A stretch of DNA of 64,000 bases from Salinarimonas rosea DSM 21201 (GCF_000429045.1 NZ_KE386841.1:39666-103665), one strand, 5' to 3'; shown: positions 26,939 to 36,246, counted from the stretch's first letter. Notes: generated by a model not told the origin, from the letters alone. A program made the numbers and translations.

Positions 26939-27137
26939 GTTCTCGTGTCTCCGTCTGTTCGAGGGAACGACACGCCCGCGTGGTAGGCGTTTTCGTCGTT
27001 TTATCCACGCTGCGGAAGTCTTAGCCCATACCTCCGTCGCTTGCCAAGGCGAACCCCCTCCAAGGCTCCGCTTGCCCTCGAGGTTCCGCCTGCCTCCCGC
27101 TCGCGCGGGTGCGAAGACGCGCGCGGGCGGCTTTGCC

Positions 27138-27181
27138 GGCTTTCGCCCGCGCGCCGGCGCGCTACAGTGCGGGCGAAAGCC
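27138..27181. promoter_or_regulatory. 13-bp inverted repeat upstream of SDR gene
   Basis: A perfect inverted repeat, GGCTTTCGCCCGC (27138-27150) and GCGGGCGAAAGCC (27169-27181), is separated by 18 nt and ends 24 nt before the SDR start codon. It lies in the divergent region between the TAXI binding protein and the SDR-DenD genes. It may be an operator for a local regulator or a leader hairpin of the SDR mRNA. No regulator gene sits beside it. Confidence 0.5.
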
Positions 27182-27205
27182 ACGAGGCGAACGGGGGAGG
27201 GCGCG

Positions 27206-27964
27206 ATGGGAGGACGGCTGGACGGCAAGGTCGCGCTGGTCACGGCGGCGGGGCAGGGGATCGGGCGCGCCATCGCGGCGGCCTTCGTCGCGGAAGGCGC
27301 CGTCGTCCTCGCGACGACCCTGAACGCGGAGGATCTCGATGGCCTTCCCGCCACGCGCCGCATCGGGCTCGATGTCACCTCCACCGCCGCGGTGGAGGCG
27401 CTCGCGGCCGAGGTGGCGCAGGAGCACGGCGGCATCGACGTCCTCGCCAACTGCGCCGGATGGGTCGCCCACGGCACGGTGCTCGAGTGCGACGAGGCGG
27501 ACTGGGACCGGTCCTTCGACCTCAACGTCAAGTCCATGCACCGCACCATCAAGGCCTTCCTGCCCGGCATGCTGGCGCGCGGCGGCGGCTCGATCGTCAA
27601 CATCTCCTCCGGCGCCTCGTCCCTGAAGGGTGCGCCGGCGCGCTACGCCTACGGCGCCACCAAGGCGGCGGTGATCGGGCTGACCAAGGCGGTCGCGATC
27701 GACTTCATCCGCCAGGGCGTGCGCTGCAATGCGATCTGCCCCGGTACCATCCACTCCCCGTCGCTCGACGGCCGCATCGCCGCGCTGGCCGAACGCACGG
27801 GGCAGGACGAGGAGGCCGTGCGCGCGAGCTTCGTCGCGCGGCAGCCGATGGGCCGCATCGGCACGGCGGCCGAGGTCGCCGCCGCGGCCGTCCACCTCGC
27901 CGGCGACGAGAGCGCCTTCACCACCGGCACCACCCTCGTCGTGGACGGCGGCTGGACGCTGTGA
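27206..27964 (+). CDS. SDR dehydrogenase, BDH2 / keto-deoxy-fuconate dehydrogenase-like
   Basis: 252-residue short-chain dehydrogenase. Cofactor motif [16 protein letters not shown], catalytic Ser in [12 protein letters not shown], Tyr/Lys in [16 protein letters not shown], then [10 protein letters not shown]. This wording matches the DHRS6/BDH2 group, which includes bacterial 2-keto-3-deoxy-L-fuconate dehydrogenases and 3-hydroxybutyrate-type enzymes. GGGGGAGG precedes the ATG. The DenD-like gene follows after 29 bp, and a TAXI-TRAP importer is divergent, so a sugar-acid or hydroxy-acid substrate is plausible but not shown. Confidence 0.88.
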   Translation: MGGRLDGKVALVTAAGQGIGRAIAAAFVAEGAVVLATTLNAEDLDGLPATRRIGLDVTSTAAVEALAAEVAQEHGGIDVLANCAGWVAHGTVLECDEADWDRSFDLNVKSMHRTIKAFLPGMLARGGGSIVNISSGASSLKGAPARYAYGATKAAVIGLTKAVAIDFIRQGVRCNAICPGTIHSPSLDGRIAALAERTGQDEEAVRASFVARQPMGRIGTAAEVAAAAVHLAGDESAFTTGTTLVVDGGWTL

Positions 27965-27993
27965 TCACCGAACCCAACGGAAGAACGACCCCC

Positions 27994-28977
27994 ATGCACG
28001 TCCTCGTCACCGGCGCCGCCGGCATGATCGGCGCGAAGCTCGCCCGCCGCCTCGTCGCCGACGGGCGCATCGGCGCGCGCGAGATCGCCCGCCTCACCCT
28101 GCACGACGTGGTCGACCCGCCGGTCCCGGAGGGCGCGGGCTTTCCCGTCGAGACGATGGCCGCCGACATCGGCGACCCCGCCACGGCGACGCGGCTCGTG
28201 GCGGATCGTCCCGACGTGATCGTGCATCTCGCCGCCATCGTGTCGGGGGAGGCTGAGGCCGACTTCGAGAAGGGCTACCGGATCAACCTCGACGGCGGCC
28301 GGGCGCTGTTCGAGGCGGTGCGCGCGCACGGTGAGGGCTACCGGCCGCGCGTCGTCTTCGCCTCCTCCGTCGCCGTGTTCGGCGCGCCGCTGCCGGAACC
28401 CGTGCCGGAGGACCACGCGCTCACCCCGCTGACGAGCTACGGCACGCAGAAGGCGATCTGCGAGCTGCTGCTCGCCGACTACACCCGCCGCGGCATCCTC
28501 GACGGCGTCGGCATCCGCCTGCCGACGATCTGCGTGCGGCCGGGGCGGCCGAACAAGGCGGCCTCGGGCTTCTTCTCGAGCATCGTCCGCGAGCCCCTCG
28601 CGGGCGAGGAGGCCGTGCTGCCCGTGCCCGACGACGTGCGCCACTGGCACGCTTCGCCCCGCGCGGCGGTGGGCTTTCTCGTGCACGCGGCGACGCTCGA
28701 CGGCGAGGCGATCGGCCCGCGCCGCACGCTCGACATGCCGGGCGTCTGCGTGAGCGTCGGCGAGCAGATCGAGGCGCTCCGCCGCGTCGCGGGCGACGCC
28801 GCGGTCGCCCGCATCCGCCGGGAGCCCGACCCGGCGATCGCGCGCATCATCGCCGGCTGGCCCCGCGCCTTCGCCCCGAAGCGTGCGCTCGCGCTGGGCT
28901 TTCGGGCGGAAGAGAGCTTCGACGAGATCATCCGCGTCCACGTGGAGGACGAGCTCGGCGGGCGGATCGCCGTGTGA
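27994..28977 (+). CDS. DenD-like NAD-dependent epimerase/dehydrogenase
   Basis: Extended SDR of 327 residues: VLVTGAAGMIGAKLAR at the N terminus, VHLAAIVSGEAEADFEKGY, active-site Tyr/Lys in YGTQKAICELLL, and IRLPTICVRPGRPNKAASGFFSSI. These features resemble D-erythronate dehydrogenase (DenD), which oxidises D-erythronate at C2 ahead of the OtnK/OtnC/OtnI steps. None of those partner genes is in the window, so the exact substrate is open. Co-directional with the SDR gene 29 bp upstream. GGAAGAA serves as ribosome-binding site. Confidence 0.82.
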   Translation: MHVLVTGAAGMIGAKLARRLVADGRIGAREIARLTLHDVVDPPVPEGAGFPVETMAADIGDPATATRLVADRPDVIVHLAAIVSGEAEADFEKGYRINLDGGRALFEAVRAHGEGYRPRVVFASSVAVFGAPLPEPVPEDHALTPLTSYGTQKAICELLLADYTRRGILDGVGIRLPTICVRPGRPNKAASGFFSSIVREPLAGEEAVLPVPDDVRHWHASPRAAVGFLVHAATLDGEAIGPRRTLDMPGVCVSVGEQIEALRRVAGDAAVARIRREPDPAIARIIAGWPRAFAPKRALALGFRAEESFDEIIRVHVEDELGGRIAV

Positions 28978-29065
28978 GCCGGCATTCGCCCGGGGGGAGG
29001 CGGGGGGCGAGCGGCCGCGATCGTCTCGCGAGCACCGCTCGGCCCCGCCCGCGTCCCTGCGCGCG

Positions 29066-29263
29066 TCAGAGACCGCGTTCCCAGTCGGACACCTGTCGGT
29101 CGGCCTCGTCCTTGGCGATTCCGTAGCGCTCCTGGATGCGGCCGACGAGCTCGTCCCGGTGCCCCTCGACCCGGGTGAGGTCGTCGTCGGTGAGCTTGCC
29201 CCATTGCTGCTTGGCGCGGCCCTTGATCTGGTTCCAATTGCCGCGGAACTGCTCGCTGTTCAT
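29066..29263 (-). CDS. CsbD-family stress protein
   Basis: 65 residues, almost entirely the CsbD domain: NWNQIKGRAKQQWGKLTDDDL, then GHRDELVGRIQERYGI and a charged end. CsbD-like proteins are small, abundant and stress-induced, with no known biochemical activity. The ATG at 29263 follows GGGAG with an 8-nt spacer and gives the family N terminus MNSEQF. It lies in a small stress/envelope group with the Q-rich protein and the PRC-barrel protein. Confidence 0.92.
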   Translation of the reverse strand: MNSEQFRGNWNQIKGRAKQQWGKLTDDDLTRVEGHRDELVGRIQERYGIAKDEADRQVSDWERGL

Positions 29264-29338
29264 CGCTCGTCTCCCGTCGTCCTGATCGGTACCGGGCCCG
29301 GGCCGCACGGGGCCCGGGCCCGGTATAGGCGTGACGGA

Positions 29339-29830
29339 TCACTGGTTGGTCCGGTTGCCCTGGCCGCCCTGACCGCCCCGGTTCGTCTGGCCGGTGGCGC
29401 CGGTCTGGTCCTGGTCCGTCGGCTGGCCGGTGCCCTGGCCCGTCTGGCCCATTCCGCCCTGCATGCCGCCCTGCATGCCGCCCTGCATGATGCCCTGCAT
29501 CATGCCCGACGGGTTCACGACCATCATCACCATCTCGCCCGAGGGGGCGCGGGCGGAGACGAGGTAGGCGGCGTCGAGCAGGGTGACCTCCTCGAACCCG
29601 GCCTGGTTCAGCGCGTCGCGCACCTGGCCCTGGCTCGCGATGCGCGAGCGCATGGCCTCCTCGGCGGACTGGTTCTGCTGGCCCGGCTGGGCCTGCATCT
29701 GCTGCTGCGCCGGAGCCTGGCCGCGGTTCTGGCCCTGGTTCTGGCCCTGGTTCTGCGTCGCGTCCTGCGCGAGCGCGGGGAAGGCGGCGGTGCCGGCGAG
29801 CGCGAGGGCCGTGATCAGCGTCTTGTGCAT
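29339..29830 (-). CDS. Secreted Q/N/G-rich low-complexity protein
   Basis: 163 residues with a clear signal peptide (MHKTLITALALAGTAAFPALAQ). The mature protein starts with repeats of NQGQ and Gln-rich sequence and has a short ordered core (VRDALNQAGFEEVTLLDAAYLVSARA), which resembles a small adhesion or PepSY/BON-like fold but is not assigned. It then has MQGGMQGGMQGGM and a Gly/Gln/Thr/Asn-rich tail. The codons for these tracts form tandem repeats (12-bp units near 29730-29755). CAGGAGG precedes the ATG. It is divergent from the PRC-barrel gene. Function unknown; a periplasmic or cell-surface role is inferred. Confidence 0.75.
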   Translation of the reverse strand: MHKTLITALALAGTAAFPALAQDATQNQGQNQGQNRGQAPAQQQMQAQPGQQNQSAEEAMRSRIASQGQVRDALNQAGFEEVTLLDAAYLVSARAPSGEMVMMVVNPSGMMQGIMQGGMQGGMQGGMGQTGQGTGQPTDQDQTGATGQTNRGGQGGQGNRTNQ

Positions 29831-30079
29831 GTCGGATTCCTCCTGTGCGGTTTCCCGAGCGGGCGTTCACCCGCTCGTCCCCGGCAAGGCACATCCGCGA
29901 TTCGTGTTCCCGCCGCCCGCCTCCCGATCCGGCGGCCGGCCGTTCGGAACATCGCGGGCGCCCTCTCGTTGGCACCTCGGAGAGCGACCGCGACGCACGC
30001 CTACGCTGCGCGCCTTCGCGGTCCGGCCGCCGCCCGCGACCCCGCGGGCGCGGCACATCAATCGGAAAGGAGCAAGCCC

Positions 30080-30931
30080 ATGCTCAAGCGCACCTCCACG
30101 ATCGCCCTTCTGGCCGCCATGGCGGCCGCGCCCGCGATGGCGCAGAACGCGACCGTCGCGCCCGTGACCGAGGGCGTCGCCCAAGGCGGCACGCTCGCCG
30201 CCGAGAACATCGTCGCGATGTCCGACTGGCGCTACGACGAGATGTACGCCGGCGGCATGAGCGCCGAGGAGTTCATCGACGAGTACGAGGTCTACGGCGC
30301 CGCCGGCGAGGACATCGGAGACGTCGAGGATGTGATCGTCGGCGCCGACGGCCGGATCCTCGCGGTCGTCGCCGAGATCGGCGGCTTCCTCGACATCGGC
30401 GACACGCACGTCGCCGTGCCGTGGGACGAGGTCGAGATGGCGGTCGGCGAGCAGGCGATCACGATTCCCGTCACCGAAGACACGATCGACCAGTACGGCG
30501 TGTTCGGCACCGGCTACTACGGTGACGACTACGGCGTCGGCGGCGAGGTGGCCGCGACGGGCGCGGTGGTCGAGCAGGAGGTCGTGACCGGCCTCGACGA
30601 CGCGGAGCTGGGGCCCCGTGCCTACCGCGTCTCGGAGATCATCGGCGACTACGCCCGCATTCGCGGCGAGGACGACACGCCGCGCAACTACGGCTACGTC
30701 AACGACGTGATCCTCTCCGAGGGCCGCGTGCAGGCCGTCGTGGTGAGCGCGGACGCCGCCTACGGCCGCGGCTACTACGCCTATCCCTATTACGGCCCGT
30801 ACGGCTACGCGGGCGGCTGGGGCACGAACTACGGCTACGGCACCGGCGCCTACTACGACCTGCCCTACGGCGAGGCCGACATCGGCGAGGCGCAGCCGTT
30901 CGAGTACGAGCGTCTGGGCGGGGACATGTGA
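30080..30931 (+). CDS. Exported PRC-barrel domain protein
   Basis: 283 residues. A signal peptide (STIALLAAMAAAPAMAQ) is followed by a first PRC-barrel-like domain (VYGAAGEDIGDVEDVIVGADGRILAVVAEIGGF). A second follows (YRVSEIIGDYARIRG, then YGYVNDVILSEGRVQAVVVSA). The tail is rich in Tyr and Gly (YYAYPYYGPYGYAGGWGTNYGYG). PRC barrels are small beta domains used in RNA-processing and photosynthetic proteins. Exported versions in alphaproteobacteria are common and uncharacterised. AAAGGAG precedes the ATG and a strong terminator follows, so the gene is a single transcription unit. Confidence 0.87.
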   Translation: MLKRTSTIALLAAMAAAPAMAQNATVAPVTEGVAQGGTLAAENIVAMSDWRYDEMYAGGMSAEEFIDEYEVYGAAGEDIGDVEDVIVGADGRILAVVAEIGGFLDIGDTHVAVPWDEVEMAVGEQAITIPVTEDTIDQYGVFGTGYYGDDYGVGGEVAATGAVVEQEVVTGLDDAELGPRAYRVSEIIGDYARIRGEDDTPRNYGYVNDVILSEGRVQAVVVSADAAYGRGYYAYPYYGPYGYAGGWGTNYGYGTGAYYDLPYGEADIGEAQPFEYERLGGDM

Positions 30932-30960
30932 TCGCGCTCCCAGCGACGTGACGATCGGGA

Positions 30961-30990
30961 GGGGTCCGGCGAGAGCCGGGCCCCTTTTTT
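30961..30990 (+). terminator. Rho-independent terminator of the PRC-barrel gene
   Basis: GGGGTCCGGC, a GAGA loop and GCCGGGCCCC form a 10-bp GC-rich stem (one T-G pair), followed directly by six T residues. This is the clearest intrinsic terminator in the window. It lies 29 bp past the PRC-barrel stop codon. Confidence 0.93.
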
Positions 30991-30991
30991 G

Positions 30992-31210
30992 CTAAGGCCT
31001 GTCGGTCGCCTGCGGGACGTATGCTCGAAGCGAATGTCTGCCATGCCGAGGACGCGTGACAGGCGGGGTTCCGCAGTTCTGCGCCGCAGGCGGCAGGTTG
31101 CGGCCCGCGCCGGGTGGCGACCGCTCGCCCTCATCGGTGCGATCGGCGTCGGCGACGTCCACCCGTCGCTCTGCGATCGGCTTAAGCTCTTCGTCACGCC
31201 GCCGGGCCAT
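30992..31210 (-). CDS. Doubtful small open frame
   Basis: A 72-codon frame with a good ribosome-binding site (GGGAGG, 5-nt spacer) before its ATG at 31210 and a charged N terminus (MARRRDEELKPIAERR). The rest is Pro/Arg-rich with no recognised domain, and the stop codon falls right next to the terminator of the neighbouring gene. It would be divergent from the molybdopterin-fold gene at 31258. Only the start signal supports it. If it is not a gene, this 267-bp gap holds nothing else I can name. Confidence 0.2.
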   Translation of the reverse strand: MARRRDEELKPIAERRVDVADADRTDEGERSPPGAGRNLPPAAQNCGTPPVTRPRHGRHSLRAYVPQATDRP

Positions 31211-31257
31211 GGTCCGCCTCCCGCCGCGCCGCCGAGCGGGATAGGTGGAGGATCACC

Positions 31258-31773
31258 GTGATACGCCTCGCAGCTTCTTTCGCGATCGCCTGCGCTCTCG
31301 TTCTGCCGGCGGCCCCGGCCGCGGCGCAGGCCGGCGAGCGCGAGACCGCGCCGGGCGCCATGGTGCGCGCGGACGCGGCGACCATCCGCGTGGGGCCGGC
31401 CTCATCGGGCCGTGTGCTGTCGATCGCCGAGATCGAGCGGCTGCCGATGGTCGAGATCCCGAGCGCGATGTCGCTCGACCCCGAGGGCGTGCTGTTCCAG
31501 GGCGTTCTGCTGTCGGACGTGCTGCGCCTGGTCGGCGCGCACGAGGCCGAGGCCGTCACCCTGCGCGCGTCCGACGGCTATGCCGCCGATGTCCCGCGAG
31601 AGGACTGGGAGCGCTGGCCGCTCGTGCTCGCGACCCGCGCCGACGGCGAGCTCCTCGATGCCCGCGCCCGCGGCCCGGCACGGCTGCTCTACCCCGTCCA
31701 TCTCCACCCCGAGCTCGACGACCGGATCTACGTCGACCGGAGCGTCTGGCTCCTCTCCGAGATCGAATGGTGA
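31258..31773 (+). CDS. Periplasmic molybdopterin-oxidoreductase-fold protein without cofactor cysteine
   Basis: 171 residues. A signal peptide ends near AAPAAAQA. The mature part has the pattern of the oxidoreductase molybdopterin-binding (SUOX-like) fold: FQGVLLSDVLRLVGA, VTLRASDGYAADVP, RARGPARLLYPV and a late VWLLSEIEW. There is no cysteine in the mature protein, so the cysteine that ligates molybdenum in true enzymes is missing and it is unlikely to be a redox enzyme. GTG start with GGAGG 6 nt upstream. The GGDEF-EAL gene starts 4 bp after its stop, so a ligand-binding or sensory role for that protein is my inference. Confidence 0.8.
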   Translation: MIRLAASFAIACALVLPAAPAAAQAGERETAPGAMVRADAATIRVGPASSGRVLSIAEIERLPMVEIPSAMSLDPEGVLFQGVLLSDVLRLVGAHEAEAVTLRASDGYAADVPREDWERWPLVLATRADGELLDARARGPARLLYPVHLHPELDDRIYVDRSVWLLSEIEW

Positions 31774-31777
31774 GGCG

Positions 31778-33760
31778 ATGCCGGTCGTGCGCCGCCTCCC
31801 CCGCGCCTTCGGGGACCGGTCGTCCCCGTTCCTGGGCACGCTGATCCTCTTCGCGGGGCTGATCGCGACGCTCGTCGCGATCTGGGGCGCCGGAAGCATC
31901 AAGCGCGGCGAGATCGACCTCGGCCAGTACATGGTGCGTCATCTGCGCTATACGTATGCGGAGATCGTCGCCCTCGACGGCCTTCTCGCAGCCGCGTCCA
32001 TGGCGCCGACCGACCCGCGCACCGAGCGCCTGGTCGCCGATGCGGCCGATCGGTTCCACGTGCGCCTCGAGATGCTCACCGCGCTGAGCCGCGGCCCGAT
32101 GGTCGACGAGGGCACCGCCTTCGCGCCGCTCGCCTGCGACCTGATGGACGGGCTCGATCGCCTCGTGGGCGCGGGGGCGCCGCTGGACGAGGCGCTCCTC
32201 GCCGATCTGCGCGGCATCAGTGCCGATCTCGTGCGTGCGACGAACGACTACACGAGGGGGATCGAGGCCGAGATCGACGAGGCCCTGCGCCTGCAGGCGG
32301 CGGAGACGAGCAGCGCATGGCTCGGGGTCGTGGGCAGCGTCCTGATGCTCCTCGTCCTGTCGATGCTCTCCATCGGCCTGTTCAGCCGCAACCGCAGCAT
32401 CGTCTCGCAACTGCAGACGGCGAGCGGGCGCGACAGCCTGACCGGCACCGCCAACCGGCGCGGCTTCACCGAGTGGGCGCACGGGATGTCGCAGGCGTCG
32501 TCCGCGCCGGCACACGCCGTGATGGTCTTCGACCTCGACCGCTTCAAGGCCGTCAACGACAGGCTCGGGCACCCGGCCGGGGACGCCATCCTGAAGGCCG
32601 CGGCGGCCTGGCTGCGCGAGGAGTTCGGCGCGGACGGCGTGGTCGCGCGCTGGGGTGGCGACGAGTTCGTGGTGGCGACGCGGATCGGGCGCGGCGGTGT
32701 GGCCGACGTCTGCGCGCGCCTGGACGCGCGACGCGTGCGACCGGTCACGGTCGATGTCGGCGCCGAGGTCGTGCCGATCGCCTTCAGCTGCGGCGTGGCC
32801 GTCTGGCCCGCCGACGCGCCCACGATCGAGGAAGCCATCACCTGCGCCGATGCTGCGCTCTACGCCGTCAAGGAGGCGGGGCGCGGCTCGACCATGGTGT
32901 TCACCCCCGGGCTGATGACGAAGCGCCGGCACGTCGAGGCGCTGCGCGACGGGCTCGCGCGGGCGCTCGACGAGCACGAGCTCTTCCTCGAGTTCCAGCC
33001 GCAGGTCGACGTCCTGCGCGGCACCGTCGTCGCGGCGGAGGCGCTGGTCCGCTGGCGCTGCGGGCGCACGGGGCGGATCGTGCCGCCCGGCGAGTTCATC
33101 GCCATCGCCGAGCAGAGCGGCCAGATCGCGACCCTCGACCGGTTCGTGCTCGAGGAGGCCTGCGCCACCGCCGCGCGCTGGCGCGAGGCGGGACTGCGGC
33201 TGCGTGTCGCCGTGAACGTCTCGCCCCACAGCTTCCGTTCGTCGGTGCTCGCCCGCGAGGTGGCCGGGACGCTGGCGCGCTGGGGCCTCGCCCCGGAGGA
33301 CCTCGAGATCGAGATCACCGAGGGCGTGCTGCTCGCCGAATGCGACCAGGTGGGCGAGAGCCTGGCCGCGCTCTCCGCCCTGGGCGTGCGCCTCGCGCTC
33401 GACGATTTCGGCACGGGCTACTCGAACATCGCCTACCTGGTGCGGCTCGAGCCCGACCTCCTCAAGATCGACCGGTCCTTCCTCGTCGAGGGCGACCGGG
33501 AGACGCGCGCCAGCGTCCTCCAGGGCGTCCTGCGCCTCGCCGAGGCGCTCGGCGCGGAGACGCTGGTCGAAGGCATCGAGACGCGCGAGCAGCTGCGCTT
33601 CGCCATGGCCGCCGGATGCAGCCTCGCCCAGGGCTTCCACTTCGCCCGGCCGATGGCGGGAGACGCGATCCCCGGCTTCTGCCGCGACTTCGCGCGCCCC
33701 GTCCGCGGGGAGGGCACCTGCCCGACGACGGACGCCGCGCCCGTCGCGCTCGCCTCCTGA
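31778..33760 (+). CDS. Membrane GGDEF-EAL c-di-GMP cyclase/phosphodiesterase
   Basis: 660 residues. An N-terminal membrane helix (about 15-37), an approximately 140-residue periplasmic helical region, a second helix (about 180-203), then GGDEF and EAL domains. GGDEF is intact (RWGGDEF, residues 293-297), but the RxxD inhibitory site nine residues ahead is absent. The EAL domain keeps its catalytic residues: EAL at 421-423, [32 protein letters not shown] and EGIET. Both making and breaking c-di-GMP are therefore possible. It follows the molybdopterin-fold gene by 4 bp, so the two are very likely co-expressed. The periplasmic domain may sense a signal through that protein. Confidence 0.93.
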   Translation: MPVVRRLPRAFGDRSSPFLGTLILFAGLIATLVAIWGAGSIKRGEIDLGQYMVRHLRYTYAEIVALDGLLAAASMAPTDPRTERLVADAADRFHVRLEMLTALSRGPMVDEGTAFAPLACDLMDGLDRLVGAGAPLDEALLADLRGISADLVRATNDYTRGIEAEIDEALRLQAAETSSAWLGVVGSVLMLLVLSMLSIGLFSRNRSIVSQLQTASGRDSLTGTANRRGFTEWAHGMSQASSAPAHAVMVFDLDRFKAVNDRLGHPAGDAILKAAAAWLREEFGADGVVARWGGDEFVVATRIGRGGVADVCARLDARRVRPVTVDVGAEVVPIAFSCGVAVWPADAPTIEEAITCADAALYAVKEAGRGSTMVFTPGLMTKRRHVEALRDGLARALDEHELFLEFQPQVDVLRGTVVAAEALVRWRCGRTGRIVPPGEFIAIAEQSGQIATLDRFVLEEACATAARWREAGLRLRVAVNVSPHSFRSSVLAREVAGTLARWGLAPEDLEIEITEGVLLAECDQVGESLAALSALGVRLALDDFGTGYSNIAYLVRLEPDLLKIDRSFLVEGDRETRASVLQGVLRLAEALGAETLVEGIETREQLRFAMAAGCSLAQGFHFARPMAGDAIPGFCRDFARPVRGEGTCPTTDAAPVALAS

Positions 33761-33815
33761 GGCGCGCCCTCGCGCCGGCTTGACACGCGGCGCGTCTCGC
33801 CACAGACCGTACCCG

Positions 33816-34775
33816 ATGACGAAGCCGCCTCTCGAGATCCTCCTGTGCGCCCCCCGCGGCTTCTGCGCGGGCGTGGTGCGCGCCATCGACGCCGTCGAGC
33901 AGGCGCTCGCCCAGCGCGGCGCGCCGGTCTACGTGCGCCACGAGATCGTCCACAACAAGTACGTCGTCGAGAGCCTGCGCAAGAAGGGCGCGGTGTTCGT
34001 GCGTGAGCTCGACGAGGTTCCGGACGGGGACGCGCCGGTGATCTTCTCCGCCCACGGCGTGCCGAAGTCGGTGCCGGACGAGGCGCTGCGGCGGCGCATG
34101 CACGCCATCGACGCGACCTGCCCGCTCGTCACCAAGGTGCATCGCGAGGCGCAGGTCCACGCCAGGAAGGGCCGCCACGTCCTCCTCGTCGGGCATGCCG
34201 GCCATCCCGAGGTCGTCGGCACGATGGGCCAGCTTCCCGCCGGCACGATCACGCTGATCGAGACCCGAGAGGACGCTGCCGCCTTCGAGCCGGCGGACGC
34301 GCAGGCGCTCGCCTTCGTCACGCAGACGACGCTGTCCGTCGACGACACCCGCGAGATCGTGGAGGCGCTCAAGGCGCGCTTTCCCGGGATCGTCGGCCCT
34401 CACAAGGAGGACATCTGCTACGCGACGACGAACCGCCAGGAGGCGGTCAAGACGGTCGCGCCGCAGGTCGACGCCCTCATCGTCGTGGGCTCGCCCAATT
34501 CCTCGAACTCCCAGCGCCTGCGCGAGGTCGCCGAGCGCGCCGGCTGCCGCGTCGCCCGGCTCGCCAACCGCGCCGAGGAGATCGACTGGACCGTGTTCTC
34601 CGGCATCCGCAGGCTCGGCATGACGGCGGGCGCCTCGGCGCCGGAGGTGCTCGTCGAGGAGATCATCGACGCCTTCGCCGAGCGCTACGAGGTCTCGGTC
34701 GAGACCGTGACGACGGTGACCGAGGACGTGTTCTTCCCACTGCCGCGCGGCCTGCGCGGCGAAGCCGCCGAATAG
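33816..34775 (+). CDS. ispH: 4-hydroxy-3-methylbut-2-enyl diphosphate reductase
   Basis: Last enzyme of the MEP isoprenoid pathway, an iron-sulfur protein that makes IPP and DMAPP. 319 residues. The three cluster cysteines are in RGFCAGV (Cys17), DATCPLV (Cys102) and [11 protein letters not shown] (Cys201). The substrate-binding histidines lie in [15 protein letters not shown] and VGHAGHPE, with FVTQTTLS. The ATG at 33816 has no strong ribosome-binding site. A TTGACA at 33780-33785 could be a -35 element, but no matching -10 is clear. thrB begins 2 bp after the stop, giving the ispH-thrB-rnhA operon common in alphaproteobacteria. Confidence 0.97.
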   Translation: MTKPPLEILLCAPRGFCAGVVRAIDAVEQALAQRGAPVYVRHEIVHNKYVVESLRKKGAVFVRELDEVPDGDAPVIFSAHGVPKSVPDEALRRRMHAIDATCPLVTKVHREAQVHARKGRHVLLVGHAGHPEVVGTMGQLPAGTITLIETREDAAAFEPADAQALAFVTQTTLSVDDTREIVEALKARFPGIVGPHKEDICYATTNRQEAVKTVAPQVDALIVVGSPNSSNSQRLREVAERAGCRVARLANRAEEIDWTVFSGIRRLGMTAGASAPEVLVEEIIDAFAERYEVSVETVTTVTEDVFFPLPRGLRGEAAE

Positions 34776-34777
34776 CC

Positions 34778-35743
34778 GTGGCGGTCTACACCGACGTGCC
34801 GGAGGAGGCGCTCGTCGCCTTCGTCGAGGGCTACGACATCGGCGCCGTGCTCTCCTTCAAGGGCATCGCCGAGGGCGTCGAGAACACCAACTACTTCCTC
34901 CACACGAGCCGCGGCTCCTACATCCTCACGCTCTACGAGAAGCGCGTGGCGGAGGCCGACCTGCCGTTCTTCCTCGGCCTGATGGAGCATCTGGCGAGCC
35001 GCGGCATCGTCTGCCCGCTGCCGGTGCGCGACCGCCGCGGTGAGACGCTCGGCCGGCTGGCCGGGCGCCCGGCCGCGATCGCGACGTTCCTCGAGGGCCT
35101 CTCGATCCGTCGGCCCTCGGCGAAGCGCTGCGGCGCGCTGGGCGAGGCGCTGGCGCGCCTGCACGAGGCGGGGCGGGACTTCCGGCTGCGGCGCGCGAAC
35201 GCACTTTCGCTCCCCGCCTGGCGCCCGCTCTTCGCCCAGGCCGAGGCCGAGGCGCACACGGTCGCTTCCGGTCTGGCCGCGCGTACCCGCGCCGAGCTCG
35301 ACCACCTGGAGCGGCACTGGCCCGCCGGCCTGCCCGAGGGGGTGATCCACGCCGATCTCTTCGTCGACAACGTGTTCTTCATCGGCGAGCAGGTCTCGGG
35401 CCTGATCGACTTCTACTTCGCCTGCAACGACCAGCTCGCCTACGACCTCGCCATCTGCCTCAACGCCTGGTGCTTCGAGCCGGACGGGTCCTACAACGTG
35501 ACCAAGAGCCGGGCCCTGATCGCGGGCTACGAGCGGGTGCGGCGGCTCGAGCCCGCCGAGGTGGCGGCATTGCCGACGCTCTGCCGCGGGGCGGCGCTGC
35601 GCTTCCTGCTCACCCGCCTCGTCGACTGGCTCGACGTGCCCGAGGGCGCCTTCGTGCGGCCCAAGGACCCGCTCGAGTACGACCGCAAGCTCGCCTTCCA
35701 CCGCCGCGCCGAGAGCGCCGCCGATTACGGGCTCGACCGATGA
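34778..35743 (+). CDS. thrB: Homoserine kinase, type II (APH fold)
   Basis: Phosphorylates homoserine in threonine synthesis. 321 residues with the choline/aminoglycoside-kinase fold used by alphaproteobacterial Thr[10 protein letters not shown] near residue 33, the catalytic [13 protein letters not shown] (His191, Asp193, Asp197, Asn198) and [11 protein letters not shown] with the second metal Asp. GTG start 2 bp after the ispH stop. Its own stop overlaps the rnhA start (ATGA). Operon position and length match the family. Confidence 0.94.
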   Translation: MAVYTDVPEEALVAFVEGYDIGAVLSFKGIAEGVENTNYFLHTSRGSYILTLYEKRVAEADLPFFLGLMEHLASRGIVCPLPVRDRRGETLGRLAGRPAAIATFLEGLSIRRPSAKRCGALGEALARLHEAGRDFRLRRANALSLPAWRPLFAQAEAEAHTVASGLAARTRAELDHLERHWPAGLPEGVIHADLFVDNVFFIGEQVSGLIDFYFACNDQLAYDLAICLNAWCFEPDGSYNVTKSRALIAGYERVRRLEPAEVAALPTLCRGAALRFLLTRLVDWLDVPEGAFVRPKDPLEYDRKLAFHRRAESAADYGLDR

Positions 35744-36246
35744 ATGCCGAGACCTCCCCCGAGGCGAGCTCCGCCAGGGCCGCCTCCCCGAAGGCGGGAG
35801 CCGCGGGCGCGCCTCGCGTGATGATCTACACCGACGGCTCCTGCCTCGGGAATCCCGGCCCGGGCGGCTGGGGGGCGCTGCTCGTGTTCGGCGAGCGCGA
35901 GAAGGAGCTGAACGGCGGCGAGGCGGTGACGACCAACAACCGCATGGAGCTGATGGCGGCGATCCAGGCGCTGGAGGCGCTCAAGCGCCCCTGCACCGTC
36001 GACCTCTACACCGACAGCCAGTACGTGCGGAACGGCATCACCACCTGGCTCGCCGGCTGGAAGGCCAAGGGCTGGCGCACGGCGGCGAAGGCGCCGGTGA
36101 AGAACGAGGACCTCTGGCGCCGCCTCGACGAGGCGCGCACCCGCCACTCCGTCAGCTGGCACTGGGTCAAGGGCCACGCCGACGACCCGCTCAACCACCG
36201 GGTCGACGCGCTCGCCAGGGCCGGCGTGCCGCGCCGCGCCGGCTAG
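35740..36246 (+). CDS. rnhA: Ribonuclease HI
   Basis: Degrades the RNA strand of RNA-DNA hybrids. 168 residues, with an N-terminal extension of about 25 residues (Ala/Ser-rich) before [18 protein letters not shown]. Catalytic acids: Asp32, Glu70 (NNRMELMAA), Asp92 (YTDSQYV) and Asp156; the accessory His is His146 (VKGHADDP). The start is coupled to the thrB stop by an ATGA overlap. The last four bases overlap the stop of the convergent MarR gene. Confidence 0.97.
   Translation: MNAETSPEASSARAASPKAGAAGAPRVMIYTDGSCLGNPGPGGWGALLVFGEREKELNGGEAVTTNNRMELMAAIQALEALKRPCTVDLYTDSQYVRNGITTWLAGWKAKGWRTAAKAPVKNEDLWRRLDEARTRHSVSWHWVKGHADDPLNHRVDALARAGVPRRAG

Noticed and set aside
29700-29760. Tandem repeats considered as a CRISPR or intergenic repeat array
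   Set aside because: They encode the NQGQ repeats of a signal-peptide protein, keep frame, and have no spacers.
31415-31777. Upstream extension of the GGDEF-EAL reading frame through the preceding gene
   Set aside because: The extension is out of frame with a well-supported gene there and translates to Arg/Ser/Cys-rich chance sequence; the ATG at 31778 gives a normal membrane N terminus.
33780-33785. TTGACA as an ispH promoter
   Set aside because: A consensus -35 is present, but no acceptable -10 lies 16-18 nt downstream; mentioned only as a possibility in the ispH entry.
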